Notes: generated by a model not told the origin, from the letters alone. Shown: positions 45,120-55,499, counted from the first letter of the stretch. The stretch is 64,000 nt of DNA from Parvularcula oceani (GCF_000733125.1 NZ_JPHU01000003.1:1-64000); one strand, 5' to 3'. Numbers and translations are program-made.

Positions 45120-45242
45120 GAAGCGTCGTAATCCTTCGTCTCGTCCGCCAGCTGCGGGATCACCGTGCGGTCTTCCGTATGTCTGGCGTAGGGGCTTATC
45201 AGCCATATGTGAACGCCGAGGGGCCGCGCAAATGGGCGGCTC

Positions 45243-46346
45243 GTGACCGAAGGGACAGTCTTGCTGGACAGAATGAAGCAGGCCGCGCGTAAGGCCAGAA
45301 CGCAGAGCCAGGGCGAGAAGGCGCTCGCGCAGGCCGTTCCGGGCGCATCCGTCAGGTGGCGCGAGCGCGAAGACGGCCTCGCCGCGACCGTGGTCCTGCC
45401 CGAAGGCGCGCCCGGCGAAGCGCATGCCGCGGCGGAAGCGGCGCTGAAGGCCGCCGGCGCGGCGGAGGTGCTGGTCGTCGGAACCGGCACGGCGCAGGAG
45501 GCCCCTTCGCGCCCGGCGTCCGCCCGTGGCGGCCATGCCGATCCCCTGTCGCTGGGCAATACCGCGCCCCGCCGCATGCGCGAACAGAAGCCCGAGAAGA
45601 GGCGGCCGGAGGGGGTGCGGCGGGTCGTCGCAGTCGCCTCGGGCAAGGGCGGGGTCGGCAAGAGCACCGTGGCGAGCCGCCTCGCGCTCGCTCTCGGAGC
45701 GAAGGGCTACAGGACGGGCCTTCTGGATCTCGACATCTACGGCCCCTCCCTTCCCATGCTGTTCGACGTCCACGAAAAGCCGGCGGTCGCGGAGAGCCGC
45801 ATGCAACCGATCGAGCGATGCGGGCTGGCGCTGAACTCGATCGGCTTCCTCGTCTCCGACGAGCAGGCCCTCGCATGGCGCGGCCCCATGGTCATGGGCG
45901 CCGCCCGGCAGCTGATCGAGGAGACCGATTGGGGCGAACTCGACTGGCTGATCGTGGACACGCCGCCCGGCACGGGCGATGCGCATCTCACCATGATCCA
46001 GCGCCTGGTGATCGACGCGGCGCTGCTGGTGACGACGCCGAGCCCGCTGGCCATGGCCGATGTGCGGCGGGGCCGCCAGCTCTTCGAGAAGATGAACGTG
46101 CCGGTGCTCGGCCTGATCGAGAACATGGCGCAGACGCCCGATGGCCAGACGCCCTTCGGACCCGGCCTCGGCGAGGCGGAACTGGCGGCGCTCGGCCTCG
46201 GCCGGCTGGCGCGCCTGCCGCTCGAGGCGGCGCTCGGCGCCCTGCCCGCGGAGGGCGGCGCGCTCGGCGAGGCGCATCTTCAACCCGTGGTGGAGGCGCT
46301 GGAAAAGGCCGCCGGTTCGCTGGACCGGGCGCCCAGCGCGCAGTAA
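45243..46346 (+). CDS. Mrp/NBP35 family iron-sulfur carrier ATPase
   Basis: This 367-residue protein has a short N-terminal FeS-assembly-like region, a basic linker, and a ParA-like ATPase. Its deviant Walker A is VASGKGGVGKSTVASRLALAL; also present are DLDIYGPSLPMLF and IVDTPPGTGDAHLTMIQ. It is probably an Fe-S cluster carrier (ApbC-like). The C-terminal CxxC of many relatives is replaced by NMAQTPDGQTPFGPG, so cluster binding would need other ligands. The start is uncertain: GTG at 45243, TTG at 45261 and ATG at 45273 are all possible. It diverges from hflK, and sspB follows nine bases after its stop. Confidence 0.88.
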   Translation: MTEGTVLLDRMKQAARKARTQSQGEKALAQAVPGASVRWREREDGLAATVVLPEGAPGEAHAAAEAALKAAGAAEVLVVGTGTAQEAPSRPASARGGHADPLSLGNTAPRRMREQKPEKRRPEGVRRVVAVASGKGGVGKSTVASRLALALGAKGYRTGLLDLDIYGPSLPMLFDVHEKPAVAESRMQPIERCGLALNSIGFLVSDEQALAWRGPMVMGAARQLIEETDWGELDWLIVDTPPGTGDAHLTMIQRLVIDAALLVTTPSPLAMADVRRGRQLFEKMNVPVLGLIENMAQTPDGQTPFGPGLGEAELAALGLGRLARLPLEAALGALPAEGGALGEAHLQPVVEALEKAAGSLDRAPSAQ

Positions 46347-46355
46347 GGCCGAGGC

Positions 46356-46898
46356 ATGGAAAACGACGACGCCGAGCTCGATTACGCCTATCTGACGCAG
46401 GAGGCGCTGCGCGGCGTCGTCCGGGAGGTCCTGTCGGTCACGGCCGCTCTCGGCGCGCCTCCCGGAGAGCATCATTTCTACGTCGAATTCGCGACGACCG
46501 CGCCCAACGTGCAGATCTCGGACCGCCTGCGCGCGCAATATCCCGAGCGCATGACGATCGTCCTCCAGCACCAGTTCGACGATCTCGACGTCGACGAGGA
46601 AGGCTTCGCCGTCACGCTGCATTTCAAGGGCGTGCCGGACCGGCTGGTCGTTCCCTACGCCGCCGTGACGCAGTTCGCCGATCCTTCGGCCAATTTCGCT
46701 CTGCAATTCGCCGCCCCGATCGAGCCCGCCATGCCCGAAGGACCGGGCGCGGACGTCGCGCCCCTGCGGCCCGTCGACCAGAAGGACGCGGGGACCGGCA
46801 AGGACGAAGAGGGCTCGGACGAAGAGGGGCCGGACGATGACGGCCCCGGGGGCGGCGGTGCCGACGTCGTCAGCCTCGACCGCTTCCGCAAGAAATAG
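46356..46898 (+). CDS. sspB: SspB family ClpXP adaptor (alpha type)
   Basis: This 180-residue protein has the SspB substrate-binding fold (~10-135), with FYVEFATTAPNVQISDRLRAQ and TIVLQHQFDDLDV. A long acidic linker follows, then the C-terminal ClpX-binding tail VVSLDRFRKK. It delivers tagged substrates such as ssrA-marked chains to ClpXP. It is closely spaced after mrp and convergent with metG, whose stop lies six bases away. Confidence 0.92.
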   Translation: MENDDAELDYAYLTQEALRGVVREVLSVTAALGAPPGEHHFYVEFATTAPNVQISDRLRAQYPERMTIVLQHQFDDLDVDEEGFAVTLHFKGVPDRLVVPYAAVTQFADPSANFALQFAAPIEPAMPEGPGADVAPLRPVDQKDAGTGKDEEGSDEEGPDDDGPGGGGADVVSLDRFRKK

Positions 46899-46904
46899 CG
46901 CCCC

Positions 46905-48599
46905 TCAAGGAGCGCCGAAACGCTCCGCCCATTCCGCGAGCTGGTCATCCTCGATCTTGCGGAACAGGACGGCCGGCGCCTCGAAGGCGCGACCGGGCTC
47001 CAGGCGGTCCAGCAGATCCCGCGCCCGCCCCTCCGGCCAGGCCTGATCAGCGTCCGGGCCGAAGATCTTCAGCATCGCTGCCGCCGTGAAGGGAATGACC
47101 GGCGCTGACAGCTCCGCGATGAGACGGATCAGGTTGAGCCCAGTCCGCACCGAGGCAGCCGCGCGGGCCTTGTCTTCCTTGAATGCCGTCCACGGCGCCG
47201 CCGCCTGAAGGTATTCATTGCCCGCCGCCCAGATCGCGCGCAGCTCGGCGAAGGCCTTGCGGAACTCCATCCGTTCGAGATGCTCCGTATAGGCAGGAAG
47301 GCGCTTGTCGATCTCCGCGAAGAGCGCCTCTTCGGTGTCTCCCGCCTGCCCGCCTTCGGGCACGACGCCGTCGAAGCGCGAGCTCGCAAAGCGCGTGACG
47401 CGGTTGACGAGATTGCCGAGGACGTCCGCGAGGTCCTTGTTCACCGCCGCCTGGAACGCCTCCAGCGTAAAGGCCGTATCGTCCGATTCCGGCGCATTCG
47501 CCATCAGGTACCAGCGCCAGGCATCGGCCGGCATGATTTCGAGCGCCTGGTCCATGAAGACGCCGCGGTTCTGGCTGGTCGAGAACTTGCCGCCATACCA
47601 GGTCAGCCAGTTGAGCGATTTGAGCGTGTCGACGGTCTTCCATGGCTCCTGCGAGCCGAGCAGGGTCGCCGGGAAGCTGACCGTGTGGAAGGCGACATTG
47701 TCCTTGCCCATGAACTGGACATAGCGCGTCTCGTCGGCGCCTTGGTCGGTGCGCCACCAGCGCTCCCAGCCCTCGGGGTCGAGCTCCTGTGTGGCGGCGA
47801 TATAAGCGATGGGCGCGTCGAACCAGACATAGAAGACCTTGTCCTCGAAGCCTTCGCGCACCGCGCCGTCATAGGCGACCGGGATGCCCCAAGAGAGGTC
47901 GCGCGTGATCGCGCGGTCGCGCAGGCCCTCGTCCAGCCATTTATAGGCGATGGACCGCGTCAGCTGCGGCCAGTCGGGATGCGCGTCGACCCAGGCGCGC
48001 ACCTCCGGCTCCAGCTTGGACTGCAACAGATAGAGGTGCTTGGTCTCGCGCAGCTCGACATCCTTCGAGCCCGAGATCGCCGAATAGGGATCGATCAAAT
48101 CGACCGGGTCGAGAAGCTTGCCGCAATTGTCGCACTGATCGCCGCGCGCCCGTTCGAAGCCGCAATTGGGGCAGGTGCCCTCGACATAGCGGTCCGGGAG
48201 GAAGCGTCCGTCCTGCGGCGAGTAGACCTGCCGCTCCGAGCGCTCCTCGATATAGCCGTTCTCTTCGAGCGTCTTCGCGAAATGCTGGGTCAGCGCCCGG
48301 TTCTGGGCGCTCGAGGAGCGGCCGAACACATCGAAGCTCAGCCCGAAGCCCTCGCAGGCGGCACGCTGCACCTCGTGCTGCTCGGCGCAATAGGCGGCGA
48401 CCTCCTGCCCTGCCGCCGCCGCGGCAAGCTCGGCCGGAGTGCCGTGCTCGTCGGTTGCGCAGACGAAGGCGACCTCATGCCCCCTCGCCCGCATGAAGCG
48501 GGCATAGACATCGGCAGGCAGCATCGAGCCGACGAGATTGCCCAGATGCTTGATGCCGTTGATATAGGGCAGCGCCGAAGTGACGAGGACGCGGGACAT
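46905..48599 (-). CDS. metG: Methionyl-tRNA synthetase
   Basis: This 564-residue class I synthetase has [20 protein letters not shown] with HLGN in place of HIGH. A zinc knuckle ([18 protein letters not shown]) lies at about 141-158, and the second signature is [13 protein letters not shown] rather than KMSKS. An anticodon-binding helical domain completes it; the tRBD tail of longer MetRS is absent. The KFSTS variant keeps the key second-position Ser but replaces the last Lys/Ser pattern. The gene is monocistronic by position. Confidence 0.95.
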   Translation of the reverse strand: MSRVLVTSALPYINGIKHLGNLVGSMLPADVYARFMRARGHEVAFVCATDEHGTPAELAAAAAGQEVAAYCAEQHEVQRAACEGFGLSFDVFGRSSSAQNRALTQHFAKTLEENGYIEERSERQVYSPQDGRFLPDRYVEGTCPNCGFERARGDQCDNCGKLLDPVDLIDPYSAISGSKDVELRETKHLYLLQSKLEPEVRAWVDAHPDWPQLTRSIAYKWLDEGLRDRAITRDLSWGIPVAYDGAVREGFEDKVFYVWFDAPIAYIAATQELDPEGWERWWRTDQGADETRYVQFMGKDNVAFHTVSFPATLLGSQEPWKTVDTLKSLNWLTWYGGKFSTSQNRGVFMDQALEIMPADAWRWYLMANAPESDDTAFTLEAFQAAVNKDLADVLGNLVNRVTRFASSRFDGVVPEGGQAGDTEEALFAEIDKRLPAYTEHLERMEFRKAFAELRAIWAAGNEYLQAAAPWTAFKEDKARAAASVRTGLNLIRLIAELSAPVIPFTAAAMLKIFGPDADQAWPEGRARDLLDRLEPGRAFEAPAVLFRKIEDDQLAEWAERFGAP

Positions 48600-48701
48600 G
48601 AGAAGCTTCCGTGATTGTGGGTCTGGCGCGTGATGCGGCGCTCGGGCCCGGACGGCAAGCCCTAGGACGACCCGCGCCCGTTCGAAAGCCTTCCGCTTTC
48701 T

Positions 48702-49559
48702 CTAGCGCCCCTGCTCCATCCGGCGCCCGGCATCACCGAAAATATAGACGAGCCCGCCGAAGACGGTGAAGCGGCCCTCATCCTCGACGATGGGGCTGTC
48801 CGCGATCGTGTCGGGCAGGAATTCGTAGGAGGCCTGCGCGAAGGCGGCGATCTTGTAGCTGAAGGCCTGGCGCGCGCTGATCCCGACAAAGGGCAGCACC
48901 GCATCGTCGACTTCATAGGCCGGGCGGAAGATTTCGCCGCAATCGCCGGTGATGCAGTTCACGGCCAGCGCCTCGTCCCGGTCCACGCCGAAATAATAGT
49001 CGGTCAGGCTCGAGGACTGATAGCGGAGGCCCGCATTCGGACGGACCGAGAGCGGGCGCCAGTTCGACAGCTCGACCTGCGCCTGGGCGCTGATCTCGTA
49101 GCCGCCATGGCGCGACAGCGCATCGGCGAGGCCCGTCACCCAGAGCTCCACCGGCCCCAGTTCGGCCGACAAGCGGCCCCCCAGCTCCAGCGTTCCGTCT
49201 CGGTCGTCCATGCCCCGCAGATAGGGGCTGTCATCCTCGTCGAAGTTCAGGAAGCGGATATCCGCCACGGCATCGAAACTCAGCGCCTCGTAATCGGCGA
49301 GCCGGGCCGAGGCCGTCTTGCCGACCAGCCTGTAGCGGCCGGATTCGAAGGAGATGACGGGTAGCGGAAAGACGCGCGTGGGATCGTCGAGATCGCGGTA
49401 GGGAAGCGTCGCCACGCCGATCCCGGCGCCTGCGATCACGGTCGCGTCGCCAGCGGCCCTCGTGACGCTGCGGTCGATCTTCTCGATGGTGCCGCCGAGC
49501 TGCGCCGCCGCCTCGCCCGATAGGGCGAGCAGGCATGCGGGGACAAGAAGCGCTTTCAT
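48702..49559 (-). CDS. MipA/OmpV family outer membrane protein
   Basis: This protein of about 285 residues has a signal peptide (MKALLVPACLLALSGEAAA) and alternating beta-strand pattern. It ends in a C-terminal stretch RFTVFGGLVYIFGDAGRR typical of MipA/OmpV. Other family pieces are GAGIGVATLPYRD and RYRLVGKTASARLADYEAL. It is likely a small outer-membrane barrel. The ATG at 49559 is favoured because GGAGA lies six bases upstream; the ATG at 49565 overlaps the upstream stop and is possible. It is coupled to the lipoprotein gene upstream. Confidence 0.85.
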   Translation of the reverse strand: MKALLVPACLLALSGEAAAQLGGTIEKIDRSVTRAAGDATVIAGAGIGVATLPYRDLDDPTRVFPLPVISFESGRYRLVGKTASARLADYEALSFDAVADIRFLNFDEDDSPYLRGMDDRDGTLELGGRLSAELGPVELWVTGLADALSRHGGYEISAQAQVELSNWRPLSVRPNAGLRYQSSSLTDYYFGVDRDEALAVNCITGDCGEIFRPAYEVDDAVLPFVGISARQAFSYKIAAFAQASYEFLPDTIADSPIVEDEGRFTVFGGLVYIFGDAGRRMEQGR

Positions 49560-49561
49560 GG

Positions 49562-50062
49562 TCATTCTCCGAGCCGCATCGGGCAGCGCGTCGAGGCGAC
49601 ATAGGTGGAATAGTCCGGCGCATAGAAATGCAGGTCGTCATCGAGGCGGCTGACGGCGAAGCAGCTATCCGCCGCCCCGGCCTGCTGCGCCTCCGCGTAG
49701 CTGAAGCAGAGGGTGTCCTCGCTCACGGACCACTGTCCGAGGAGCCGGTCATCGGCCGCATCGAAGAACCGGCCATCCGCCGCCAGCCGTTCCGCGAAGG
49801 TCTGGCCGTTCGGATAGCAGCCCTGCAGCGTGGTTCCGGCGAGCGCGGCACGGATCTCGTCACCATCGAGGATGACGCCGATGACGTCTCCTTCCCCTAT
49901 GCGTCCGCCGGGAGGAAGGTCGGTACGGTCCTCGCCCCAGCCTTCCCAGTCGGGCGACTGCTCGACGGGAGGCAGGGTCTCGTCCTGCAGCGGGGGCAGG
50001 CGCGCATCCTGCGAGCAGGCCATGAGGGCGAATAACGCGGCGGCGCCGGCAAGGCGGAACAT
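49562..50062 (-). CDS. Hypothetical lipoprotein
   Basis: This 166-residue protein has a lipoprotein signal MFRLAGAAALFALMACSQ (lipidated Cys16). The body is acidic with four further cysteines (in LQGCYPNG, TLCFSYAE, DSCFAV and TRCPMR), which would form two disulfides in the periplasm. No family is recognised. It directly precedes, and touches, the MipA/OmpV gene, so the two may work together at the outer membrane. Confidence 0.75.
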   Translation of the reverse strand: MFRLAGAAALFALMACSQDARLPPLQDETLPPVEQSPDWEGWGEDRTDLPPGGRIGEGDVIGVILDGDEIRAALAGTTLQGCYPNGQTFAERLAADGRFFDAADDRLLGQWSVSEDTLCFSYAEAQQAGAADSCFAVSRLDDDLHFYAPDYSTYVASTRCPMRLGE

Positions 50063-50142
50063 CGAGGTCTCCGGGTTGTCCTTCCGGCTTGTAACAGGGC
50101 GGAGGCCGGTCCTGTTCCTCGCGGCTGGCAGCGGAGGACCGC

Positions 50143-51456
50143 TCAGCCCTGCTCCCGGGCTGCGCGGCGCGCGGCGTACCAGGCCAGGCGTTCCTTGATC
50201 TTGCCTTCTGCGCCCCGCCCCGCCGGGTCGTAGAAGGTCCGCCGCTCCATCCCGTCTGGCAGATAGCCCAGCCCGGCATGGCCGCCCTGTGCGTCGTGGT
50301 CGTATTCATAGCCTGCCCCGTAGCCTTCGGCCTTCATCAGGCGGGTCGGGGCGTTGAGAGCGTGCTTGGGCGGCGGCAGGCTCCCCTCCTCGCGGACCAC
50401 CCGCCTTGCGGCCTTGAGCGCCTTGTAGGCGGCATTCGATTTGGGGGCGCTGGCGAGATAGGCGACGGCCTGGCCGATGGCGTGATGGCCTTCGGGATCG
50501 CCGAGCGCCTCATAGGCCTGCCGCGCGGCGATCACGAGCGGCAGCGCGGCCGGATCGGCATTGCCCACATCCTCCGACGCGATGACCGTCAGCCGGCGCA
50601 GGACGAAGCGGGGATCCTCGCCCCCCTCCAGCATCCGCGCGCACCAATAAAGCGCGGCATCCGTGTCCGACCCGCGGATGGACTTCTGCAGGACCGAGGC
50701 GAGATCGTAATGCGCCTCCTTGTCGAAGCTCGGCGCGCGGCGCTGCAGGACCGACGCCAATGCATCCGGGCCGAGCGGCGCATCGGGCTCGGGCAGGCTC
50801 AGCAATGTCTCCGTCAGGGTCAGGAGGGCGCGGCCATCGCCATCGGCCAGCCCGATCAGCGCCGCGCGGCCCGCCTCGGTCAAAGGCAGCGGCCGCACCA
50901 ACGCCTCGGCGCGGCTCAGAAGCGCTTCGAGCGCATCGTCGGCGAGGCGCTTCAGCGTCAGCACCTGCGTGCGCGACAGAAGCGCGGGGTTGAGCGCGAA
51001 GCTCGGATTCTCGGTCGTCGCGCCGACCAGCGTCACCGTGCCCGCCTCCACATGGGGCAGGAAGGCGTCCTGCTGGCGCCGGTCGAAGCGGTGGACCTCG
51101 TCGACGAAGAGCAATGTCCCCTTCCCGCTCGACCGGCGCGCTTCGGCTTCGGCGAACGCCTTCCGCAGATCCTGAACGCCGGAGAGGATCGCCGATAGCT
51201 GGACGAAGGCGAGCTTCGTTTCCGCCGCGAGCAGGCGCGCGATCGTCGTCTTGCCGGTGCCCGGCGGCCCCCAGAGGATGAGCGAGGGCAACTGGCCGCT
51301 CGCAAGCATCCGCGTCAGCGCGCCGTCCCCGCCCAACAGATGCTGCTGCCCCGCCACCTCGCCGAGCGATGCCGGTCGGAGCCGGTCGGCGAGCGGACGC
51401 GGAGCCTCCTGCTCGAGGCCGGCATTGCCGAACAGGTTCTGCTCCTCTTCCCTCAT
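50143..51456 (-). CDS. rarA: Replication-associated recombination protein RarA (MgsA)
   Basis: This 437-residue AAA+ ATPase of the clamp-loader-like MgsA/RarA/WRNIP1 family has Walker A LWGPPGTGKTTIARLLA, Walker B FVDEVHRFDRRQQDAFLPH, and GATTENPSFALNPALLSR. The C-terminal tetramerisation region ends GYLPDGMERRTFYDPAGRG. It acts at stalled replication forks. Its start overlaps the stop of the DegP-type protease gene by four bases (ATGA). Confidence 0.96.
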   Translation of the reverse strand: MREEEQNLFGNAGLEQEAPRPLADRLRPASLGEVAGQQHLLGGDGALTRMLASGQLPSLILWGPPGTGKTTIARLLAAETKLAFVQLSAILSGVQDLRKAFAEAEARRSSGKGTLLFVDEVHRFDRRQQDAFLPHVEAGTVTLVGATTENPSFALNPALLSRTQVLTLKRLADDALEALLSRAEALVRPLPLTEAGRAALIGLADGDGRALLTLTETLLSLPEPDAPLGPDALASVLQRRAPSFDKEAHYDLASVLQKSIRGSDTDAALYWCARMLEGGEDPRFVLRRLTVIASEDVGNADPAALPLVIAARQAYEALGDPEGHHAIGQAVAYLASAPKSNAAYKALKAARRVVREEGSLPPPKHALNAPTRLMKAEGYGAGYEYDHDAQGGHAGLGYLPDGMERRTFYDPAGRGAEGKIKERLAWYAARRAAREQG

Positions 51457-52853
51457 CGTCCGATCCGCAGCGTGGTCACCCGGCCGTCAGGTGTCCGCAG
51501 GCGCATGGTATAGAAGGAGGCGGGCCGCCGGAGCGCGGCCTGCACCGCTTCGACAGTGGGCGTCAGCTGCCCGTTGATCGCGAGGATCACCGTTCCGCGC
51601 CCGAAGCCGTAGCGCGCCGCCAAAGAGCGGGCCGCGACGTCGAGAACCACCACGCCGGCCTCGAAGGGATCGCGCCCCAGAGCCTCCGCCAGTGCCGGCG
51701 AAAGATTGGCGACCTGCGCGCCGGACAGGGGGCTGTTGCCGGCCAGGACCGCCTCGTTGCGGGCGGGCCGCTCCGGCGGATAGGACAGGCGCGCCGTCAG
51801 ATCACGCTCCTCGCCTCCGCGCAGGACGACAAGCGCCACGCGCTCTCCGGCTTCGAGGGTCGCCGGGCGGTAGCGCAGCGCTTCTGGCTCGTAGATTTCG
51901 GTTCCCGCGATCGAGAGGACGACGTCGCCGGGCTCCAGCCCCGCCTCGTCCGCGGGTCCGTCCGGATACACATCGGCGATCAAGGCGCCGCGGGGCCGGT
52001 CGAGGCCGACGGCCTGGGCGATGCGGCTGTCCACCCGCTCCGCCCTTACCCCGAGCCAGGGCCGCCGGACCATCGCCTCTCCCCCGGCCGCCGAGGCGAC
52101 CACACGCTGCACGAGATTGCCGGGGATCGCGAAGCCGATGCCGTTCGACCCGCCCGAGCGCGAGTAGATCGCGGTGTTCACGCCGAGGAGCTTGCCGCTC
52201 GCATCGACCAGCGCGCCGCCGGAATTGCCCGGATTGATCGCGGCATCGGTCTGGATGAAGAACTGATAATCCGTCGCCGAGGCGGCATTGCGCGACACAG
52301 CCGAGACGATCCCGCTGGTCACTGTCTGGCCCACGCCGAAGGGATTGCCGATCGCGAGGACGACGTCGCCGACCTGCGCCGCGTCCGAATCGGCGAATTC
52401 GAGGGCGGGCAGGTCCTGCGCCTCGACCTTGAGGACGGCGATGTCGGTCTGGGGATCGGTGAGCAGGACCTCCGCGGTGAACTCCCTGCGGTCGGCCAGA
52501 ACGACCTTGATGGCGTCGGTCCCCTCGACGACGTGATTGTTCGTCACGATGAGACCGCCCGGATCGACGATCACCCCTGAGCCGAGGGAGGACTGCACCC
52601 GCTCCCGCGTTCTGCCGGCCATGCCCCTATTGCCGAAGAACTCGCGGAAGAACGGATCGTCGAAGACGCTTCGGGCCTGCGTGCGGACGGTCCGCTGCGT
52701 GTAGACGTTCACCACGGCAGGCGCCGCGACCTTCACCACGGGCGCGTAGGAGGCGCGGAGCGCCGCGTCGGTGGGCGGCGCCACCGTCTGCGCGCAGGCC
52801 GATACCGGCGAAAGGACGACGAGGAGGGCGGTCAGGAGGAGCAGGTTGCGCAT
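51453..52853 (-). CDS. DegP/HtrA (Do) family serine protease
   Basis: This 466-residue periplasmic protease has a signal peptide ending near SACAQ and a trypsin-like domain with triad H107 (TNNHVVEG), D137 (TDIAVLKV) and S211 (INPGNSGGAL). Two PDZ domains follow (about 255-355 and 370-460). It degrades or refolds misfolded envelope proteins. It lies downstream of rplQ, separated by a hairpin terminator, and is coupled to rarA; this rplQ-degP-rarA order recurs in alphaproteobacteria as I recall it. Confidence 0.94.
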   Translation of the reverse strand: MRNLLLLTALLVVLSPVSACAQTVAPPTDAALRASYAPVVKVAAPAVVNVYTQRTVRTQARSVFDDPFFREFFGNRGMAGRTRERVQSSLGSGVIVDPGGLIVTNNHVVEGTDAIKVVLADRREFTAEVLLTDPQTDIAVLKVEAQDLPALEFADSDAAQVGDVVLAIGNPFGVGQTVTSGIVSAVSRNAASATDYQFFIQTDAAINPGNSGGALVDASGKLLGVNTAIYSRSGGSNGIGFAIPGNLVQRVVASAAGGEAMVRRPWLGVRAERVDSRIAQAVGLDRPRGALIADVYPDGPADEAGLEPGDVVLSIAGTEIYEPEALRYRPATLEAGERVALVVLRGGEERDLTARLSYPPERPARNEAVLAGNSPLSGAQVANLSPALAEALGRDPFEAGVVVLDVAARSLAARYGFGRGTVILAINGQLTPTVEAVQAALRRPASFYTMRLRTPDGRVTTLRIGR

Positions 52854-52920
52854 GCCCGCTAGATAGCGCCCCGCCCGCAGAGCGAGAACCCTTTCCGGGC
52901 CGCATGCCCCCCGGAACGAC

Positions 52921-52946
52921 GAACGGCCCGCGCGAGCGGGCCGTTC
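52921..52946 (-). terminator. Terminator of the ribosomal alpha operon
   Basis: A perfect 11-pair stem, GAACGGCCCGC (52921-52931) with GCGGGCCGTTC (52936-52946) and a GCGA tetraloop. It lies 37 bases after the rplQ stop codon and before the degP-type gene. On the minus strand it is followed by GTCGTTCC, with only a short T pair. Confidence 0.7.
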
Positions 52947-52982
52947 TGGTCTTCACCGGTGAGAGGCTCTCGCGCTTCGCGC

Positions 52983-53405
52983 TCAGGCCTCTTCGTCTTC
53001 GAGCATCACCTCGGCGGTCGGACCAGAGTCCTGCCCCTTGGCGGTCTCGTCGCGATCGACGAATTCGATCACCGCGCGGGGCGCATTGTCGCCGTGGCGG
53101 AAGCCCGCCTTCATGACGCGGGTATAGCCGCCCTGCCGCTCCGCATAGCGCGGGCCGAGCGTGTCGAAGAGCTTGCCGACCATCGCCACGTCGCGGATCT
53201 GGCTGATCGCCTGACGGCGAGCGGGCAGGTCGCCCTTCTTGGCCAGCGTGATCAGCTTGTCGGCGATGGGCTTGAGCTCCTTCGCCTTGGGCAGGGTCGT
53301 GACGATCTGCTCGTGCTTGATCAGGCTCGCCGCCATATTGGCGAACATCGCCTTGCGGTGGCTGGCGGTACGGTTGAGTTTACGGTGCGCGAAGCCGTGG
53401 CGCAT
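52983..53405 (-). CDS. rplQ: 50S ribosomal protein L17
   Basis: This 140-residue L17 opens [20 protein letters not shown] and has the conserved [14 protein letters not shown] and [16 protein letters not shown]. An acidic tail ends the protein. It is last in the alpha operon, 155 bases after rpoA; that spacer holds a small TCCGGCG/CGCCGGA hairpin and no gene. Confidence 0.98.
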   Translation of the reverse strand: MRHGFAHRKLNRTASHRKAMFANMAASLIKHEQIVTTLPKAKELKPIADKLITLAKKGDLPARRQAISQIRDVAMVGKLFDTLGPRYAERQGGYTRVMKAGFRHGDNAPRAVIEFVDRDETAKGQDSGPTAEVMLEDEEA

Positions 53406-53560
53406 GGGTATCTCTCCACTACTCCGGCGACGCCGGACGGTTTGGATGGTTGTCTTGACGGTGCCGACGGCCCTGCCGCCAACGATGAACGGGACGCCGT
53501 GACGCCCGCCCGAAGGATTTGCCCGCCGCAGGCCGTTTCAGCTGCGGCAGGCAGGAAAAC

Positions 53561-54577
53561 TCAGGACTGATCCTCGAACTTGCGGGCCAGTTCCTCGATA
53601 TTGTCCGGCGGCCAGTCCGGCACGTCCATGCCGAGATGCAGGCCGAGGGTCGCGAGGACTTCCTTGATCTCGTTGAGCGATTTCCGGCCGAAATTCGGCG
53701 TCCGGAGCATCTCGCCCTCGGTCTTCTGGATCAGGTCGCCAATATAGACGATATTGTCGTTCTTCAGGCAGTTGGCCGAACGCACGGACAGCTCGAGCTC
53801 GTCCACCTTGCGCAGGAGAGCGGCGTTGAAGAGAAGCTCTTCTTCCTGTCCGGCGCCTTCCTCGCGCTTGGGCTCGTCGAAGTTGACGAAGACTTGGAGC
53901 TGGTCCTGAAGGATGCGGGCAGCGTAAGCGGCCGCATCGTCGGGAGTGACCGCGCCATTGGTCTCGATCTCGAGCAGCAGCCGGTCATAGTCCAGGACCT
54001 GCCCTTCCCGCGTGTTCTCGACACGGTAGGAAACACGGCGGACGGGGCTGTAGAGGCTGTCGACCGGAATCAGGCCGATCGGTGCATCTTCGGGGCGGTT
54101 GCGATCGGCCGGCACATAGCCCTTGCCGGTCTGGACCGTCAGCTCCATGCGGAGGTCGGCGCCCTCGTCCAGCGTGCAGATCACGTGATCCTTGTCCAGG
54201 ATCTCGATATCCGCGGTCTCCTGGATGTCACCGGCGGTGACGACGCCCGGTCCCTGCTTGTGCAGGGTGAGGCGCTTCGGCCCGTCCACATGCATGCGGA
54301 TGGCGAGCTGCTTGAGGTTCAGGACGATGATCGTCACGTCCTCGCGGACGCCCTGGATCGAGCTGAACTCGTGCACGACGCCGTCGATCTGAACGGCGGT
54401 CACGGCAGCACCCTGCAGCGACGACATCAGAATGCGGCGCAGCGAATTGCCGAGCGTGAGGCCGAAGCCGCGTTCCAGCGGCTGCGCGACGATCGTCGCC
54501 TTGCGCTGCGGGTCGAAGCCCGCCTGGACCTCGAGCTTGTTCGGCTTGATCAGTTCCTGCCAATTCTTCTCGAGCAT
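53561..54577 (-). CDS. rpoA: RNA polymerase alpha subunit
   Basis: This 338-residue protein has the N-terminal assembly domain ([20 protein letters not shown] near 33-52), a flexible linker and the C-terminal DNA-binding domain ([20 protein letters not shown]). The start was set at the ATG at 54577 giving [17 protein letters not shown]. It lies between rpsK and rplQ. Confidence 0.99.
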   Translation of the reverse strand: MLEKNWQELIKPNKLEVQAGFDPQRKATIVAQPLERGFGLTLGNSLRRILMSSLQGAAVTAVQIDGVVHEFSSIQGVREDVTIIVLNLKQLAIRMHVDGPKRLTLHKQGPGVVTAGDIQETADIEILDKDHVICTLDEGADLRMELTVQTGKGYVPADRNRPEDAPIGLIPVDSLYSPVRRVSYRVENTREGQVLDYDRLLLEIETNGAVTPDDAAAYAARILQDQLQVFVNFDEPKREEGAGQEEELLFNAALLRKVDELELSVRSANCLKNDNIVYIGDLIQKTEGEMLRTPNFGRKSLNEIKEVLATLGLHLGMDVPDWPPDNIEELARKFEDQS

Positions 54578-54625
54578 AGGATTCCTTCGGCCGCGCGGCT
54601 GCCGCGCGGCCTCTTCCAAGACTGT

Positions 54626-55030
54626 TTAGACCCGACGACGCTTGCGGGGGCGAACGCCGTTATGCGGGATCGGCGTGACGTCCTTGATGTTCGTGACGGT
54701 CAGGCCGGCGGCCTGCAGAGCCCGCAGAGCGCTTTCCCGGCCGGAGCCCGGCCCGCGGACCAGCACGTCGACCGAGCGGAGACCGTGCTCCATCGCCTTC
54801 TTCGCCGCGTCTTCGGCCGCCATCTGCGCGGCGAAGGGGGTCGACTTGCGCGAGCCCTTGAAGCCCATCATCCCGGCAGAGGACCAGGAAACGGCGTTCC
54901 CCTGCTCGTCGGAGATGGTGACCATCGTGTTGTTGAAGGAGGCGTTCACGTGAACGACACCGTTCACGATGTTCTTGCGCTCGCGACGACGGGGTGCGCG
55001 GCTCTGTCCGCGTTGCGGTTGACGTGCCAT
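54626..55030 (-). CDS. rpsK: 30S ribosomal protein S11
   Basis: This 134-residue S11 contains the conserved [20 protein letters not shown] and the C-terminal [16 protein letters not shown]. Its ATG shares one base with the rpsM stop (TAATG), so it is translationally coupled. Confidence 0.99.
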   Translation of the reverse strand: MARQPQRGQSRAPRRRERKNIVNGVVHVNASFNNTMVTISDEQGNAVSWSSAGMMGFKGSRKSTPFAAQMAAEDAAKKAMEHGLRSVDVLVRGPGSGRESALRALQAAGLTVTNIKDVTPIPHNGVRPRKRRRV

Positions 55031-55398
55031 TACTTCTTCTTCCCGGCGATCGGACGCGCGGGCCCTTTGCGGGTGCGCGCATTGGTGTGGGTGCGCTGAC
55101 CGCGGACCGGAAGGCCGCGGCGGTGACGGAGGCCGCGATAGCAGCCGAGATCCATCAGGCGCTTGATGTTCTGAGCGTTCTCACGGCGCAGGTCGCCCTC
55201 GACCGTGTAGTCGCCGTCGATCGTCTCGCGGATCCGCAGAACCTCGGCGTCCGTCAGGTCCTGGACACGGCGAGAGGTATCGATGCCGACCTTCTCGACG
55301 ATTTCCTTCGCCTTGGAGTCGCCGATACCGTGAATATAGGTCAGCGCGACGTGGACGCGCTTGTTGTTCGGGATGTTCACCCCAGCGATACGAGCCAC
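55030..55398 (-). CDS. rpsM: 30S ribosomal protein S13
   Basis: This 122-residue S13 opens [20 protein letters not shown] and carries the signature [20 protein letters not shown]. It is the first gene of rpsM-rpsK-rpoA-rplQ, with its own promoter upstream. Confidence 0.99.
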   Translation of the reverse strand: MARIAGVNIPNNKRVHVALTYIHGIGDSKAKEIVEKVGIDTSRRVQDLTDAEVLRIRETIDGDYTVEGDLRRENAQNIKRLMDLGCYRGLRHRRGLPVRGQRTHTNARTRKGPARPIAGKKK

Positions 55399-55499
55399 GA
55401 ATATGCCTCTTCTTTCGGTCGCCCCTGAACGGGCGGTGATCTAACGAGACCGCGCGACGGCGCGATCCGGCTTCGTCCATGTTTCAGGCGAAGGCGCGA

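Noticed and set aside
45120-46706. A long minus-strand open frame continuing upstream of hflK for over 500 codons
   Set aside because: It is antisense to mrp and sspB, which have clear domains and coding bias. High GC makes stops rare in the shadow frame, and the hflK N-terminus at 45119 fits the family.
53519-55099. A plus-strand open frame of 526 codons
   Set aside because: It is antisense to rpoA and rpsK, which are certain.
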